The notes: a model not told the origin generated them from the sequence alone. 64,000 nt of DNA from Ophiostoma sp. CBS 140.51 (GCA_029298735.1 JANSLP010000062.1:1-64000), one strand, 5' to 3'. Positions 1 through 11,012 are shown, numbered from the stretch's first letter. Program-made: numbers and translations.

Positions 1-2
1 GC

Positions 3-342
3 CTCACGGCCCGACCGCTCCTCCGGTGGCTTATTCGAAGCGAGAGGCTCCCGGAGTACCGCCTAGCCAAGGAGCTAGAGAGGTCGCCGACACCCACGTA
101 AAAGCGTCACGACAGCATTACCATAATTTCTTATGTCTATACTTGTCTCATCTATTGTATTTCCTTTTATCTATTTGTTTCTCTACGGTAGTCACCAGTG
201 GCCTACCACACGCACCGGTGAATAGAATATTCACCCACTTAGTTCTGTGATAGTTTTTTCCCCAGAGGGTTCTATCTAGCTAGTCGCCAATAGTCAGGAC
301 TGACTGAGAAAGGCGGATAATAATAATAATAATAATAATAAC
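3..342 (+). mobile_element. 3' end of a LINE-like (Tad-type) non-LTR retrotransposon
   Basis: The first bases read as the end of an open frame (3-101, stop TAA at 99-101) ending in residues such as LLRWLIRSERLPEYRLAKEL. This resembles, from memory, the C-terminal end of the RNase H region in fungal Tad-like LINE ORF2 proteins, where a Trp and a Gly/Glu-Arg-Leu-x-x-Tyr/Phe-Arg-Leu-Ala pattern recurs. About 215 bases of non-coding DNA follow, then a TAA/ATA trinucleotide tail, which is a common way for LINEs to end at the 3' side. The rest of the element would lie to the left of the window. The match covers only about 30 residues, so the call is tentative. Confidence 0.45.
317..342 (+). repeat. 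(ATA)n trinucleotide tract
   Basis: About eight and a half perfect ATA/TAA units. It probably marks the 3' tail of the LINE-like element; otherwise it is an ordinary microsatellite. Confidence 0.85.
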
Positions 343-1012
343 CGGAGTGGTTCAAATAACCGAGACAATGAAACAAAAATCCCAAAAATATATACAAATA
401 AACAAAATGATATAAATTAAGATATCAGAACAGTAATAAATCATCAACAGTACAACGATGGTCTAAATAAACCGTTGGATTGAAGCAGCGTTTCCAGGCA
501 CCAAACGCCGCCTCCAGGCACTGAGATTCGCAACTCAGTCTACAAAACTGAACACAACCAAGACGTCCGTTTTAGTTTCATTTTAACTCCCCGCATAAAT
601 TAAGAATTAAAATGCCAAAATAACAATTATAGCTTGATTGTAATTGATATAACAATAGCTTGTCTACGCGAGTGGGCTTGCTCTGAGACGTGAGGTTCAC
701 ATACAGCCGGCTTACATAACAGCCCCACTTTTGCAACGGCTTTCGCGTTGTGTGACAGACTGCTTTTTTGCATGATAGCGACTAGCTGCATCTCACCTCG
801 AACAGCGAATCCTCTCGCGAACCTCCTCACGCAAACTCCAACGACACAACCACGCCATCGGCGCTGCTGACTCTACAGCTGCTGCAGCGATGCAATAAGT
901 CGAATAGCATCATCCTATTTCCCATCTAGACGACGCGCGCGCCCCGCACGGCAAACGACACATTCCCCCTGGCGCGACACGCGAAAGCCTTTTGAAGGCT
1001 TGCGACAACGCG
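343..1012. other. Intergenic: AT-rich DNA then TAF8 leader
   Basis: Bases 343-660 are AT-rich without a convincing reading frame. The remainder is the upstream region of the TAF8 gene. In the TAF8 frame the open frame extends back to 992, but only through a TTG; the first ATG is at 1013. No recognisable gene was seen. Confidence 0.6.
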
Positions 1013-2801
1013 ATGGCCGACGCGAGTCGGGAAGCCTCTGTGGCTTCGCGCAAACGGCCATCGCCCGCGGCAGACGATGAATACGGCGCGAAACGGGCGA
1101 ACAGTGATGACCGAAGCGACAGCGCGATGACATTAAATGGATCGTCATCGCACCAGAGCAAGCGGCCACGAACCGCCTCTCCGAAGAAGGAAGCTGGCGG
1201 CGACGACGATGACGACCCATACGCGTTTCCCGACGATACCCAGTTCCGCAAAGACAGCGACGTCGCCAAGAGGATACAGTCCAAGTCGATTTCGCCACTG
1301 ATCCCAAAGGCCAAACCACCGGTCGTTGTGAAAGTTAAGAGCAGTCCGTCTCCGGTAACCCTCCGCGAGGATTCGACTATGGCCGACCGCTCTCCCGCAC
1401 CGACTGGAATCAAAACCATCGTGAAATCGGGCGCACCTACAAGAACAGACACCAAGTCCGAACGCAAGACCGACAGCACGTCAGGCACGCCAGCCGTTAA
1501 CTCGAGACGAGACGTCAATACAGTTATGGGCGGTACAGACGAGAGCGAGCAACCATCAATCGGCGAGAAGAAGCCCCCAACAAAGTCGGATGCGGCACCA
1601 TTTCCAGCACCTGACATCAAACTGCGCCAACCGCAAAAGCTGAAGCGGTTACGTGAACAACACGAGAAGGAGGAGGAGGAGGTCGAACAGCTTTCGCGCA
1701 CCAAGAAGGAGCCGTCAGAAAACGAGGAGGCGCGTCAAGGGTTGCGGAGAGCGCTGGTCCTGGCATTGGACCATGTGGGTTTCTCGTCGGCCACCAACGA
1801 AGCGTTGGAGAGCTTTTTGTTGATGACCGAGTCTTGTAAGCACACACCGTCTTCAATGTCATGATTCTAGACACCGAGCTTTACTGACTCCCCCAGATTT
1901 CCAATCGCTCGTCGAGGACGTCACACGCTTTTCCCTTGCTGCCCGCCGCACCCAACCGATCCCGGTCGATTTTGACACATCTCTTGCTCGTTTTAACATA
2001 GGAAAAAGCGCATTACGACCCCATCTACGGAACCCCATCGACCCCTCGAAGCTGGCCCAGCGGCCACTTCCGGAGCCACAGCCCGAGGCACAGCATCATC
2101 AGCTGTCTCAGCGTCCACTTGAGCGCCGTGACAGCGAGTATGCCGACCTGCCCCTTCTCAGCGATGCCCTTAGCGGCAGGCCAGAAAAGGAGAGCAAGAG
2201 CTACATCCCCAGCAGCTTCCCGGCCTTCCCCAGCATTCACACCTACCGTAACACCCCCATTGACGTCGATACTGTCACGGTCCACGGCACCGGCTTACGG
2301 TACGATGACGGTTCCATGTTGCTGCTTCCGAGCGAAGAGGCAAGCGCAGAAGACCGTGACCTTGGCCTCGGTTATGCGCCTCTTCTCGACGGCACTGTCC
2401 GTTCGAGCGACCCCAAGCGGATTCGCGAAGCTGCAGCCGTTGAGGCAAAGCAAGCTGAGGAGGCTCTGCGTGGCCTCATGCGTGCCAGCAAGGTCAACAA
2501 GCTCAAGGAGGTCCGCGCAGCCGCAGACCGTAGCTCTCTTAATAAGACGCGCTACTCCCTGTGGGAGGCGGCGATGCGCGAGCTTATTGTCGAGGCGAAA
2601 CAGAATCCTCGCAAGGGCGGTGCTGCCGCAGGACTGGGCGCGGCAGCCGATTCCCAGAGTGTCAACTCGTCCCCCTCCAAGGTGGCTAAGAGCGCCGCGG
2701 CGGCTTTGCGGGAGGAGATTGCCGACCAGAGTATGATGGTGAATGCGGAGAAGATGTTTCACCGCAAGGAGATTCCGCGCAAGGCGCGCAAAATTGTCTA
2801 G
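1013..2801 (+). CDS. taf8: Transcription initiation factor TFIID subunit 8 (TAF8)
   Basis: Two exons, 1013-1835 and 1897-2801, give 575 residues; the 61-base intron has GT-AG ends and joins a split Tyr codon. Residues about 1-235 are a low-complexity, charged region rich in Ser, Pro and Lys. A bromodomain-associated histone fold spans roughly 238-300 (EARQGLRRALVLALDHVGF followed by ESFLLMTESYFQSLVEDVTR) and is interrupted by the intron. Downstream, SSFPAFPSIHTYRNTP is the short conserved TAF8 C-terminal signature. TAF8 pairs with TAF10 in TFIID and acts in RNA polymerase II pre-initiation. The N-terminal extension ahead of the fold is long, and the C-terminal third is Ala/Lys-rich. TAF3 is a less likely alternative because no PHD finger is present. 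Confidence 0.85.
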
Positions 2802-3494
2802 GACGTGCTGCTTTTTTCGGTCTTTTTATGGGCTTTTCATGGCTTTTGCTTTCATTTTCTTATTTTGTTTTTACCTGGATTGTCTTTGCATAGCATGGAG
2901 TTGCAGGAGAGGGATACGGTCAAATATTCATAGTCACATCATTTAATTATTTTCATTTTTGAGCAAAGCTTGCAGTCGTGCCATGAATGTGTGTCAAGAA
3001 CGTGGTCCTCTTGTACCTCCTAGGTACGGGGGTACATTGACGGCCACAGCCTTGTCCTGGCAGCTGCCACACAGCTGTCAAGAAAGACTACCCATTCTGG
3101 GTCATATGTGTGATCGTGATGTGTCACATGACTGTATTCACTAGCGCCGAAATGCTCTTCTGAGCCCCAATCCCAGCTCCCATTTGCCAGACCCCACATC
3201 CCACGTCTTTGGCCCTAAGGCAATTTTTGGTCCTTGCACAAAAAAATAATCCAGAATTTTCCCATTGCCCCAAGCGCCGCAGAGAAGCTTAGACCCGCCC
3301 TAATCGCTCTGAAACTTTTTTCCAGTCGAGCCCTCGTTTTACGAAAGGGAACGCAGTCTTTTTGCCTACCGGTCAATTTTTTTGCTTCGCATCGCCGTCC
3401 CCTCCAAATTGGTTGCCAGGAAAAACGATATCACATACATACCACACACAACTCAACACCTTGTGCCGACGCCAATTTCCTATCAACCATCACG
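2802..3494. other. Intergenic between TAF8 and RACK1
   Basis: TAF8 3' region and RACK1 upstream region. It contains a T-rich TAF8 trailer and a moderately pyrimidine-rich stretch before the RACK1 start. Nothing else was recognised. Confidence 0.6.
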
Positions 3495-5384
3495 ATGTCA
3501 GAGCAGCTCATCCTCAAGGGCACCCTCGAGGGCCACGTACGTTATTTTCACCCTTTTTTTCTGTTGCTGCCAGCAGCTCTTGGAAGATGGCCGGCTCCAT
3601 GGAAGGTCGTCGTCGCCGGCGATCGGGATGGGAGAGATCGAGGTCCAAGAGCCCGGGGATTGAAGGATCTTCAGAGGGATTGGATGCTTTGGATCGTTGT
3701 CGACCGACCTGGAAAGAGGAGGAGTTTGAGATGGAATCAACGACGGTGCTGACTGGGATGCTGCTGGTTTTTTTTCCTGCCGTTGGGAATGTTGTGGCTA
3801 ACGGGTATTCGTTAAACAGAGCGGCTGGGTCACCAGCTTGGCCACGTCGATTGAGAAGTGAGAACGCCTCCCCCCCCTGGAACCACAGACAGACTGCTTG
3901 CCGAAATCTTTTCTCGAGCGCCGAAACCTCCACCCGCCCGATCTTTCAATCATCACCGACGCGAATCTTGGGAAGAGAGACGATGTTGCCTGTGACTGAA
4001 GGAAAGGGAGGATGGTGAATGGAAAACCGGCCGACAGAAGGATGGCGCAGTGTTCGAAACTTTGTCAACATGACGTGACAACGAACAGCAAATGCTGACG
4101 ATTTTTTCTCGAATTCTAGCCCGAACATGCTCCTGTCCGGCTCTCGCGACAAGACCCTCATCATCTGGGACCTGACCCGTGACGAGGCCCAGTACGGCTT
4201 CCCCAAGCGCTCGCTGCACGGCCACTCGCACATTGTGTCCGACTGTGTACGTTGATTCGACTTTGGTGGATTGGATGATGTATGAGAAGCCGACATGGGA
4301 ACAGGCACTAACAACACACAGGTCATCTCCTCTGACGGTGCCTACGCCCTGTCCGCCTCGTGGGACAAGACCCTGCGCCTGTGGGAGCTGTCGACCGGCA
4401 CCACCACCCGCCGCTTCGTCGGCCACACCAACGATGTCCTGTCCGTCTCTTTCTCCGCCGACAACCGCCAGATCGTCTCCGGCTCGCGCGACCGCACCAT
4501 CAAGCTGTGGAACACCCTGGGTGACTGCAAGTTCACCATCACCGACAAGGGCCACTCCGAGTGGGTCTCGTGCGTCCGGTTCTCGCCTAACCCCCAGAAC
4601 CCCGTGATCGTCTCGGCCGGCTGGGACAAGCTTGTCAAGGTGAGTTCTTGGATACCAACCGATTCTATCCGCTGTATGCACCCTTTCTTCTCCTCGAACC
4701 AAGCGAAGCTTCATATGATGTTTGCACCTTTATTTTTAAAGTATTTGCTACTTCAGAGCCAATCGGCCATGAGACAAACTAATCACCGCACTGATGTAAT
4801 TCCCAAAGCAAACATTTTTTTTGTTTTCTGGGGTATTTTTGCTTCGCTTGGTTCATATATATATATTGATTTTTTGCCCTCGGGGAGCTACTCAAGCATA
4901 CACCATTTTTGAAGAGTCTTCTCGAAACTAACATTCGGTTTTTTTCCCCTCTTCATAGGTCTGGGAGCTCTCGACCTGCAAGCTGCAGACTGACCACATT
5001 GGCCACACCGGCTACATCAACACCGTCACCATCTCCCCCGACGGTTCCCTGTGCGCCTCGGGCGGCAAGGACGGCACCACCATGCTGTGGGACCTGAACG
5101 AGTCCAAGCACCTGTACTCGCTCAACGCCGGTGACGAGATCCACGCCCTGGTCTTCTCGCCCAACCGCTACTGGCTGTGCGCTGCTACTGCCTCCAGCAT
5201 CATTATCTTCGACCTGGAGAAGAAGAGCAAGGTTGACGAGCTCAAGCCCGAGTTCCAGGCTGTCGGCAAGAAGAGCCGCGAGCCTGAGTGCGTGTCCCTG
5301 GCCTGGTCCGCTGACGGCCAGACCCTGTTCGCCGGTTACACCGACAACATCATCCGCGCCTGGGGTGTTATGTCAAGAGCATAA
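3495..5384 (+). CDS. cpc2: RACK1/Cpc2 (Asc1-type) Gbeta-like ribosomal scaffold protein
   Basis: Five exons: 3495-3536, 3820-3857, 4120-4246, 4322-4639 and 4959-5384. They encode 316 residues, the usual length. Seven WD40 repeats cover the protein; visible ones include SGSRDKTLIIWDL, SASWDKTLRLWEL, SGSRDRTIKLWNT and SAGWDKLVKVWEL. The family sits on the 40S head near the mRNA exit channel and couples translation to signalling; in Neurospora and Aspergillus the orthologs (cpc-2, cpcB) affect amino-acid control and development. Codon use is strongly biased toward C-ending codons, as expected for a highly expressed gene. Three introns are long for this window (283, 262 and 319 bases), and the last one hosts a C/D snoRNA. 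The convergent neighbour is a Zn2Cys6 regulator. Confidence 0.97.
4708..4799 (+). ncRNA. snR24: Intron-encoded C/D box snoRNA resembling U24/snR24
   Basis: It lies in the fourth RACK1 intron (4640-4958). A C box ATGATGT is at 4715-4721, a guide TATTTGCTACT at 4742-4752 followed by TCAGA, a C'-like ATGAGA at 4769-4774, and a D box CTGA at 4791-4794. The guide is the reverse complement of AGTAGCAAATA, a universally conserved segment of large-subunit rRNA that U24 targets for 2'-O-methylation. Yeast snR24 lies in the intron of ASC1, the RACK1 ortholog, so host and guide agree. The C box ends in T rather than A, which I recall also for human U24. The second guide before box D is weak, and I see no strong terminal stem. 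The ends are approximate. Confidence 0.75.
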
Positions 5385-5957
5385 ATGCTTTCCGACCTAT
5401 AGGACAGGTTCGGGTGGCGTGAAGGCTTGATGAATCGTTTCGTTTTATGTTGATGTCACGTAAAGTGGCAACGACAGTTGAACGAGGGGACGACGAAGGG
5501 GAGTCCGGGGGAAGGACTGCTGCTGCGCTTGGGACCGGAGTTGTTATGGCACCAAACGTGTAAACGGGAAGGCAACGGGAACAGGAAAAAGGTTTTGAGA
5601 CTTTTACAAAAGAATCAGTTCAAGTAAGCCACCTGGTAGAGAAAAAGGAGGTAAAAATGATAATGCCGCTTTTTTTTTTTTGCGACCAAGTAGTTTAGTA
5701 CCCCCTTTCCAAGGCGTTCGGAGAAGAAAACAATACACACAAAAAAGCATAAAAATATGGTACAAGGCTGATAGGCAAGGGTGATACATCAAAGGACACG
5801 CAGTCTGAAAGAGATATCCCCCAGCTTGTCTGGCCGAGTATCACGTCGATCTTTGATGGGGCCTTGATTTAGGAAAGCATCACAGGATAAAAAGTAAAAA
5901 CGTTAAAAAAAATCAATATTCTCATGACCAAAACCAAACTATGTGACCATCTTTTCA
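5385..5957. other. Convergent intergenic between RACK1 and the Zn2Cys6 gene
   Basis: This holds the 3' untranslated regions of two convergent genes. It includes a T-homopolymer near 5669 and A-rich tracts. No coding signal was seen. Confidence 0.6.
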
Positions 5958-7843
5958 TCACCAGTCCCTGAATACATCGCTCCAGGCATGAGATGTATTC
6001 TGGCCTGTGAATGATAATGGCAGCTGCTGTGATTCCATTTCAACACCATGGGGAGCTTGTGAGGCGCCTTTTCGAAAGGCAATATCACGTTCCCGCTCAA
6101 GCAGCACTTGGTCAATCTCCCCGACATATTTTCCCATACGCATACTGGCACGCTGTACATATGTAAAGCTGGACTGTAAACTTTCCAGATACTCTTTGAT
6201 ACAGAGTCTGAGACTGTTAGTTATTGAATCATATGCATGCTGTCATCGAATTGTCACTTACAAGGCACTCTTCAGTTCTCGATAGTCTGCTAGTAGCAGA
6301 TCTTGACGCATAAACTGCCACAAGATATGACCAATACCAGAAAGTTCTTGTGTCTGTTGAAGGTTGGGGGTTCAGTCAGCTTCTCAGCAAACTTTCTTCA
6401 TTTCCATGCTTGAGAACAGTCTTACCGCAGCGAGTGTTGTCCATTTCAGATAGTCCAGAGGGATGGACGCCATATCCTCCACGAGATCGATGGCAGTTCG
6501 ACAAGCCTGGCTGAACGTGGCTTTGCTGAAGGCGTATGCCATGATTCTGACAAGCTACGGTATGTTAGTAAAAAGAAATATGCCAGAGCACAACCCATAT
6601 ATTTGATATCCCACATACCTGATATGTACAAACAATGTTTGTCGCTTGGAAACCACACCGATTCATAGACAAATTGGACGAAAGAGGTTGAGCCTCTCTG
6701 AAACGCACGGGAAGTTTGTCCAAAGCAGTCTTTAATGGCAGCAGGATCTTGGACTCGGGGTCAAAGTCGATGAGAAACATGGTCGGCAAAGCAGTGCTGC
6801 GAGCAATTCGACTGTGGTGCATTAACAGCCGTCGTGGCCTGAACTTGGCCAGGAGATGCTCCAGACCGCGGTACAAGTCAGTGACAAAGTTCCACCCTGT
6901 CAACCACTCAACCTCGTCGTCGTCATCACCATCAAAGTCTGGAACTTCTGGGTAGGCGACGAGAGACTGCAGCTCTGGACAGCGGACAGGATGGCCCAGA
7001 ACAAGAGCTGTGTGTACCTCGAGACGGTACATATACCAATAGAGACGTCTTCGTTGCTCCTTTTCCATAGACAGCATACTTGGCGGCCAGCGGTTCTCGT
7101 CATACAAACTCTGACTGGCGACGGTCGCGTGGTAGAGTCCAAGATATTGTTGCAATAGTGCAGCGTCGCCCTTTTCAAGACCCGTGACGCATAAGAGGGC
7201 CATTGCTTGAAGCTCTTCGGTATACTTGGGAACAGCGAGGGATAAATCAATCGAGGAAATGGCCTCCTGGAGATACACTTCTGGTGCAAGTTGTCGAGCG
7301 AAGCCAACCTCCGCTGGTGCTATTCCCTTTTGAATTCGATATGCCGTAAGAGAGCACATTGCCATGAGCAGGCCATAGGACGACTTGGAATTTGGTATCT
7401 CTCCGCTTGTCCACCGTTCCATGAACGTCTGCTCATGGACATAGTTTGATCTACTCGGGAGGTTAATACCACAAATCTTGTATGGAAAGAGTTCTTTTCA
7501 CTCACATTGGGTAAACAAAATCAAAGTAGGAACGGATCAATGTCGCCAGAGTTGCCCTGGACCCATGTTTTGCCTCGTCTAAACTCCACCTGCTGGCCCC
7601 GACATTATCGTTGATTACCGAAACACAGGCTCTTCTGTCGAGTTTGTTGCTGATTTTTGGTTTCGGTCCTCGTTTGGCCGGCACTCGGTTCCATGTACAG
7701 GACAGACCGCTGTGACGACAAAACAAGCAGTATGCAGGCTCCGGGCCAACCTGGCATCGACGACCTCGCCGGTGACAGGTATCACAGGCCTTTGTAGTTC
7801 GTCGTCCTGCGGGTCGTTTTGATTCGTCTGGCGAGGTACTCAT
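5958..7843 (-). CDS. Zn2Cys6 binuclear-cluster transcription factor
   Basis: Five exons on the minus strand, in transcript order 7843-7506, 7450-6619, 6554-6426, 6353-6262 and 6207-5958. They join in frame to 546 residues. The DNA-binding cluster uses Cys20, 23, 30, 39, 42 and 49 (spacing 2-6-8-2-6) with the basic stretch CHRRGRRC, typical of fungal GAL4-like factors. A region around residues 110-420 (YVHEQTFMERW, later RRRLYWYMYRLEVHTALVLG) fits the fungal-specific middle homology domain. The gene lies 437 bases downstream of an NCS1 permease gene on the same strand, with a dioxygenase beyond, so it could be a pathway regulator; that is inference from position. A TATA-like sequence lies about 85 bases upstream of the start. 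The DNA target and inducer are unknown. Confidence 0.88.
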
Positions 7844-8280
7844 TGTATAGTCTTTTGATTGAGTGAAGACACGCTTATTTCTATCTTTAAGAGAAACGTC
7901 CCCTTCCGACGAAGGTCCGGGGAAGCGTTATATATACGGCGTTGTGACGTGAACTACCGATCTTAGGGTCGCTTTTTGGCCCGGCCCAGGGTTTGGCGTC
8001 ACACACTAAAAGCATCCGAGATAAGAGCTTTGGGCGGGCTTTAATAGGCGGGTACAGACCGCCATTGTTATCAGTTTCATTTTGTATTTTAATTTATTAC
8101 CTTATCTTCATCGATACCCCACGAATTGAACACTACAAAGTCATTGTTTTGATGCAGACGGTTATTAACAATAATGTGCTCATATATTGATCAAATATTA
8201 TGTGCGATTAAGAACTGAAGACACTCTAAAATACTAAATACACCACATTCACTTCTACCAACTAAACACTCGGATCACTT
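7844..8280 (-). promoter_or_regulatory. Upstream region of the Zn2Cys6 gene with a TATA box
   Basis: TATATATA at 7929-7936 lies 86-93 bases upstream of the start codon on the minus strand. The right half (about 8080-8280) is AT-rich and probably belongs to the 3' end of the permease transcript. No gene was seen. Confidence 0.5.
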
Positions 8281-10008
8281 CTACACTTTCTCTCCAAGAC
8301 GGCCACCGTCAATGTTCTCGACGCCGCTGTCTGACTCCTGGCTCTCAATCACAGCAGTCAATGGTCCCTCGACACTAAAGTAGTCTTCATCGTCGACTTG
8401 GCCCAGACCAGCAACAGGCTTTAGCCGGTTCAAAAGATAAAACGCCGTCATGGAAATCAATGTACCCAGCGGCCAGCTAAAGTAGTTCATGTTGGACCAG
8501 CCGGGTAGCGGTGGGCCGCCCTGGACCATACGTGCAAAGCCAGGCAGGGTGATCCAGACGCCCAGAACCCATGCAACAAATGCGCGCCAGTTGACACCGT
8601 GGTTGAAGTGGTAGATACTGTCAGATGTTGTGCGGTACAGGTCAGACAGCTTGTAGAGACGCTTGCGGACAATGAAGTAATCGCAGAACATGACGCCCGT
8701 CATGGGGCCCAGGAACACACCGTAGCCGCCGAGGACCGTCAAAAAGTTGCTGGCGCCGTTCATCAGTTGCCACGGCTGCACAATAAACGAGATGCACGTG
8801 AGTGCCAGCATGCCGCGGCGCATGTTAAAGTACCGGGGGAGCAGAGCCGACAAGTCCATGCCACCGGCAACGCCATTGTTGGCAACGACCTGGCCGAACT
8901 GGGCGAGCATAAAAGCCAGACTGGCAAAAGCAACGGCCACACGCGAGCGGGATGAGTTGTCGTAGTGCGTCTGTAACTGGGTGAGCAGCTGGTACGGCTG
9001 CCACAGCAGGGTGCCGTTGGTCTCGGGAAAGATTTTGGCAGCGCACGAGGTGCAGACGATGCCGATAAGGGCGACGACAATCGTGCCCAGCGGCACCATG
9101 ATGAGCTGGGCCAGGATTTGGTCCTTGGGCTTGCGGGCAAAGCGGGTGTAGTCGGACTGCACAAAAATATGCACACTGATGGTGCTAATGTTGGTGCAGA
9201 TGCCCATGACGAACATCCAGGCGAGGTAGGAGCCGTGGGCCTGGGTCACGCCGGCGGCACTAACATCGTGAAGCAGCTCGCCGCCGCCATGAGCCGTGGA
9301 GACGAACCAGATGAGTAGGGCCAGGACAGTGGGGATGATGAAGGCGCAGCAGACCAGGAAAGGAATCTTGTAGCGCTCGGGCTTGATAAAGACGAGCGGC
9401 AGGTAGAAAATGGTGAAGAGCACAAAGGCAAGGAAGTCACCGGTCGTCATGGTGCCACCAGCGAGAGGCTTGTTGAGCTTCTGATAGGATGGCCACACAG
9501 CGGTCAGGAAAGTCTTGAGACACTCGGCGCCCCAAAAGACTTGCGTCGAGAACCAGATGCAGGCCAGGAAGAAGCGCTGGATGATGACAAAAATAAAGCC
9601 ACGTGTGCCCCAAGCAGACCTTTGGATCATGGGGAAGCCAATGTGCCATTTTGCGCCAGGTGCACCGCTGAGAACGCACATGACACCAACGATGAGGTTA
9701 CCCACGATCACAGTGATCATGCACTGCCACACGTTGAGGCCATATGCAATTAGTGAGGACCCCGTGGTCCAGCCACCAATGTTAAAAGAGCCTGATGTTG
9801 TCAGCTGGTAAGTTTCCTTTTTCTCATACATGTTCTTCATTTTCAAAGGATGTTTGTTCTCACCTGTTATGACCCAGAGAATGACAAACGACCAAGGACC
9901 GTATGTTCTCCGGCTGGGTGGGAGCGGCTTGGTGTCCTCATTGGACAGGCCGGCTTGGCCGTCCTCTTTGACGTCGACCTGAAGACGCTTCAAAAAGTCT
10001 CGAAACAT
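8281..10008 (-). CDS. NCS1-family permease (uracil/allantoin/nucleobase type)
   Basis: Two exons, 10008-9864 and 9791-8281 in transcript order, give 551 residues. The 72-base intron (9792-9863) has GTGAG and ATCAG ends and happens to lack a stop, so the DNA reads open through it. Splicing joins ILWVIT to GSFNIGGW, which restores the expected first membrane segment. About eleven or twelve hydrophobic segments follow, with NCS1 features: GLNVWQCMITVIVGNLIVG, IQRSAWGTRGF, the QSDYTRFARKPKDQ loop, and PWQLMNGASNFLTVLGGYG. The family comprises proton-coupled importers of uracil, allantoin, uridine, cytosine, purines or thiamine; the Fur-like subgroup fits best, but the substrate cannot be read from sequence. 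The gene is divergent from a 2OG dioxygenase, suggesting import of that enzyme's substrate or precursor. Confidence 0.87.
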   Translation of the reverse strand: MFRDFLKRLQVDVKEDGQAGLSNEDTKPLPPSRRTYGPWSFVILWVITGENKHPLKMKNMYEKKETYQLTTSGSFNIGGWTTGSSLIAYGLNVWQCMITVIVGNLIVGVMCVLSGAPGAKWHIGFPMIQRSAWGTRGFIFVIIQRFFLACIWFSTQVFWGAECLKTFLTAVWPSYQKLNKPLAGGTMTTGDFLAFVLFTIFYLPLVFIKPERYKIPFLVCCAFIIPTVLALLIWFVSTAHGGGELLHDVSAAGVTQAHGSYLAWMFVMGICTNISTISVHIFVQSDYTRFARKPKDQILAQLIMVPLGTIVVALIGIVCTSCAAKIFPETNGTLLWQPYQLLTQLQTHYDNSSRSRVAVAFASLAFMLAQFGQVVANNGVAGGMDLSALLPRYFNMRRGMLALTCISFIVQPWQLMNGASNFLTVLGGYGVFLGPMTGVMFCDYFIVRKRLYKLSDLYRTTSDSIYHFNHGVNWRAFVAWVLGVWITLPGFARMVQGGPPLPGWSNMNYFSWPLGTLISMTAFYLLNRLKPVAGLGQVDDEDYFSVEGPLTAVIESQESDSGVENIDGGRLGEKV

Positions 10009-11012
10009 GGCTGCTGCCGTGAGAAAATTCTGGCGAGATGTGATGTGTCGAGGAAAGTCTGCGTTGACAAATTATGATGAGAAATGCTGATCATTAACTC
10101 TTGGTTGACTGGATGCCATGCTGCTTTTATAAAATGCACATTCGCAACAATCGATGCTGAGAAAATAATAAGAAATAACAACCCTGGTCCATGCAGCTCT
10201 GTTCTCCCCGGTTCTTCTTCTCCAGTCTTGGGACTCCTATCGGGAAACCAGAGTGCATGGACGACATTATCGTGTTCGACGTTGTGGATGCTTCCAAGAA
10301 AGAGCAAGAAATACACCAAATTTAAGCTGTTTAGCCGCTCCTGACGAACCAGATAACACGAGTTGTCTTGCGCTAGGGCTAAGTGTTCCTGATAAAGAAA
10401 GACTCGGCGCCAACCGTGTGTGTAGTCTAACTGTTAGGTAACGAGCCAATTCACAGCGATAAGCGGGCGATCAAGGAACGGTTTCCCACCTTTTCTGTAT
10501 TTCTTATCAGCGGCCGAATTCAGCTCAAAAGAACGCATAAGACATGGATTGAATTTCGCAAGTTTAGCAGCCCGTAGCGAATCAGAGTAAAGTCAACTTA
10601 CAAGGCTGTCAAGAGACCCTCCCTTCCATCGATAAGGCGGCAGAAATTGTGTAACTCTGGCTGTCCGAATTTATGAGAATCTGTGTTCCCCAGTAGTGCC
10701 ATCGAGTTTCTGTGGGATTGCCGTCATGTTAGTTTCGTCTTGCACTTCCTGAGCTGGTAATTATGTTCGAATTCAACCTCCGACGATGGATCAAGAGCCC
10801 CACGTGTTGCCGGATGTACGACATTGTTGTACAAAACTGAAGTCGTTATCAGATATATAATTCGAAGCAGTGGTTGCTATCGTTTCGCTCGATTGTGATT
10901 TGAGTAAATCTAATCTTTGTGTGCTTGTCTTGATTCTTTTTCAAATCTAAACGGCGATACTTTTTTGCTTTCCTTCAGAAACAACAACAACAACCCTTTC
11001 CCACCGCCCATC
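10009..11012. promoter_or_regulatory. Shared permease/dioxygenase promoter with GATA-factor sites
   Basis: This 1 kb lies between two divergent start codons. It contains five sites fitting HGATAR on one strand or the other: 10390-10395 (TGATAA), 10457-10462 (CGATAA), 10504-10509 (TTATCA), 10630-10635 (CGATAA) and 10846-10851 (TTATCA). A further CTATCG is near 10226. In ascomycetes such sites bind the nitrogen regulators AreA/Nit2. A TATATA at 10853-10858 lies about 155 bases before the dioxygenase start. A CAACAA-rich tract (10981-10995) sits just upstream of that start. Confidence 0.55.

Noticed and set aside
3537..4119. Further C/D snoRNAs in RACK1 introns 1 and 2
   Set aside because: These introns are long, but I found no properly spaced C and D boxes with an rRNA-like guide.
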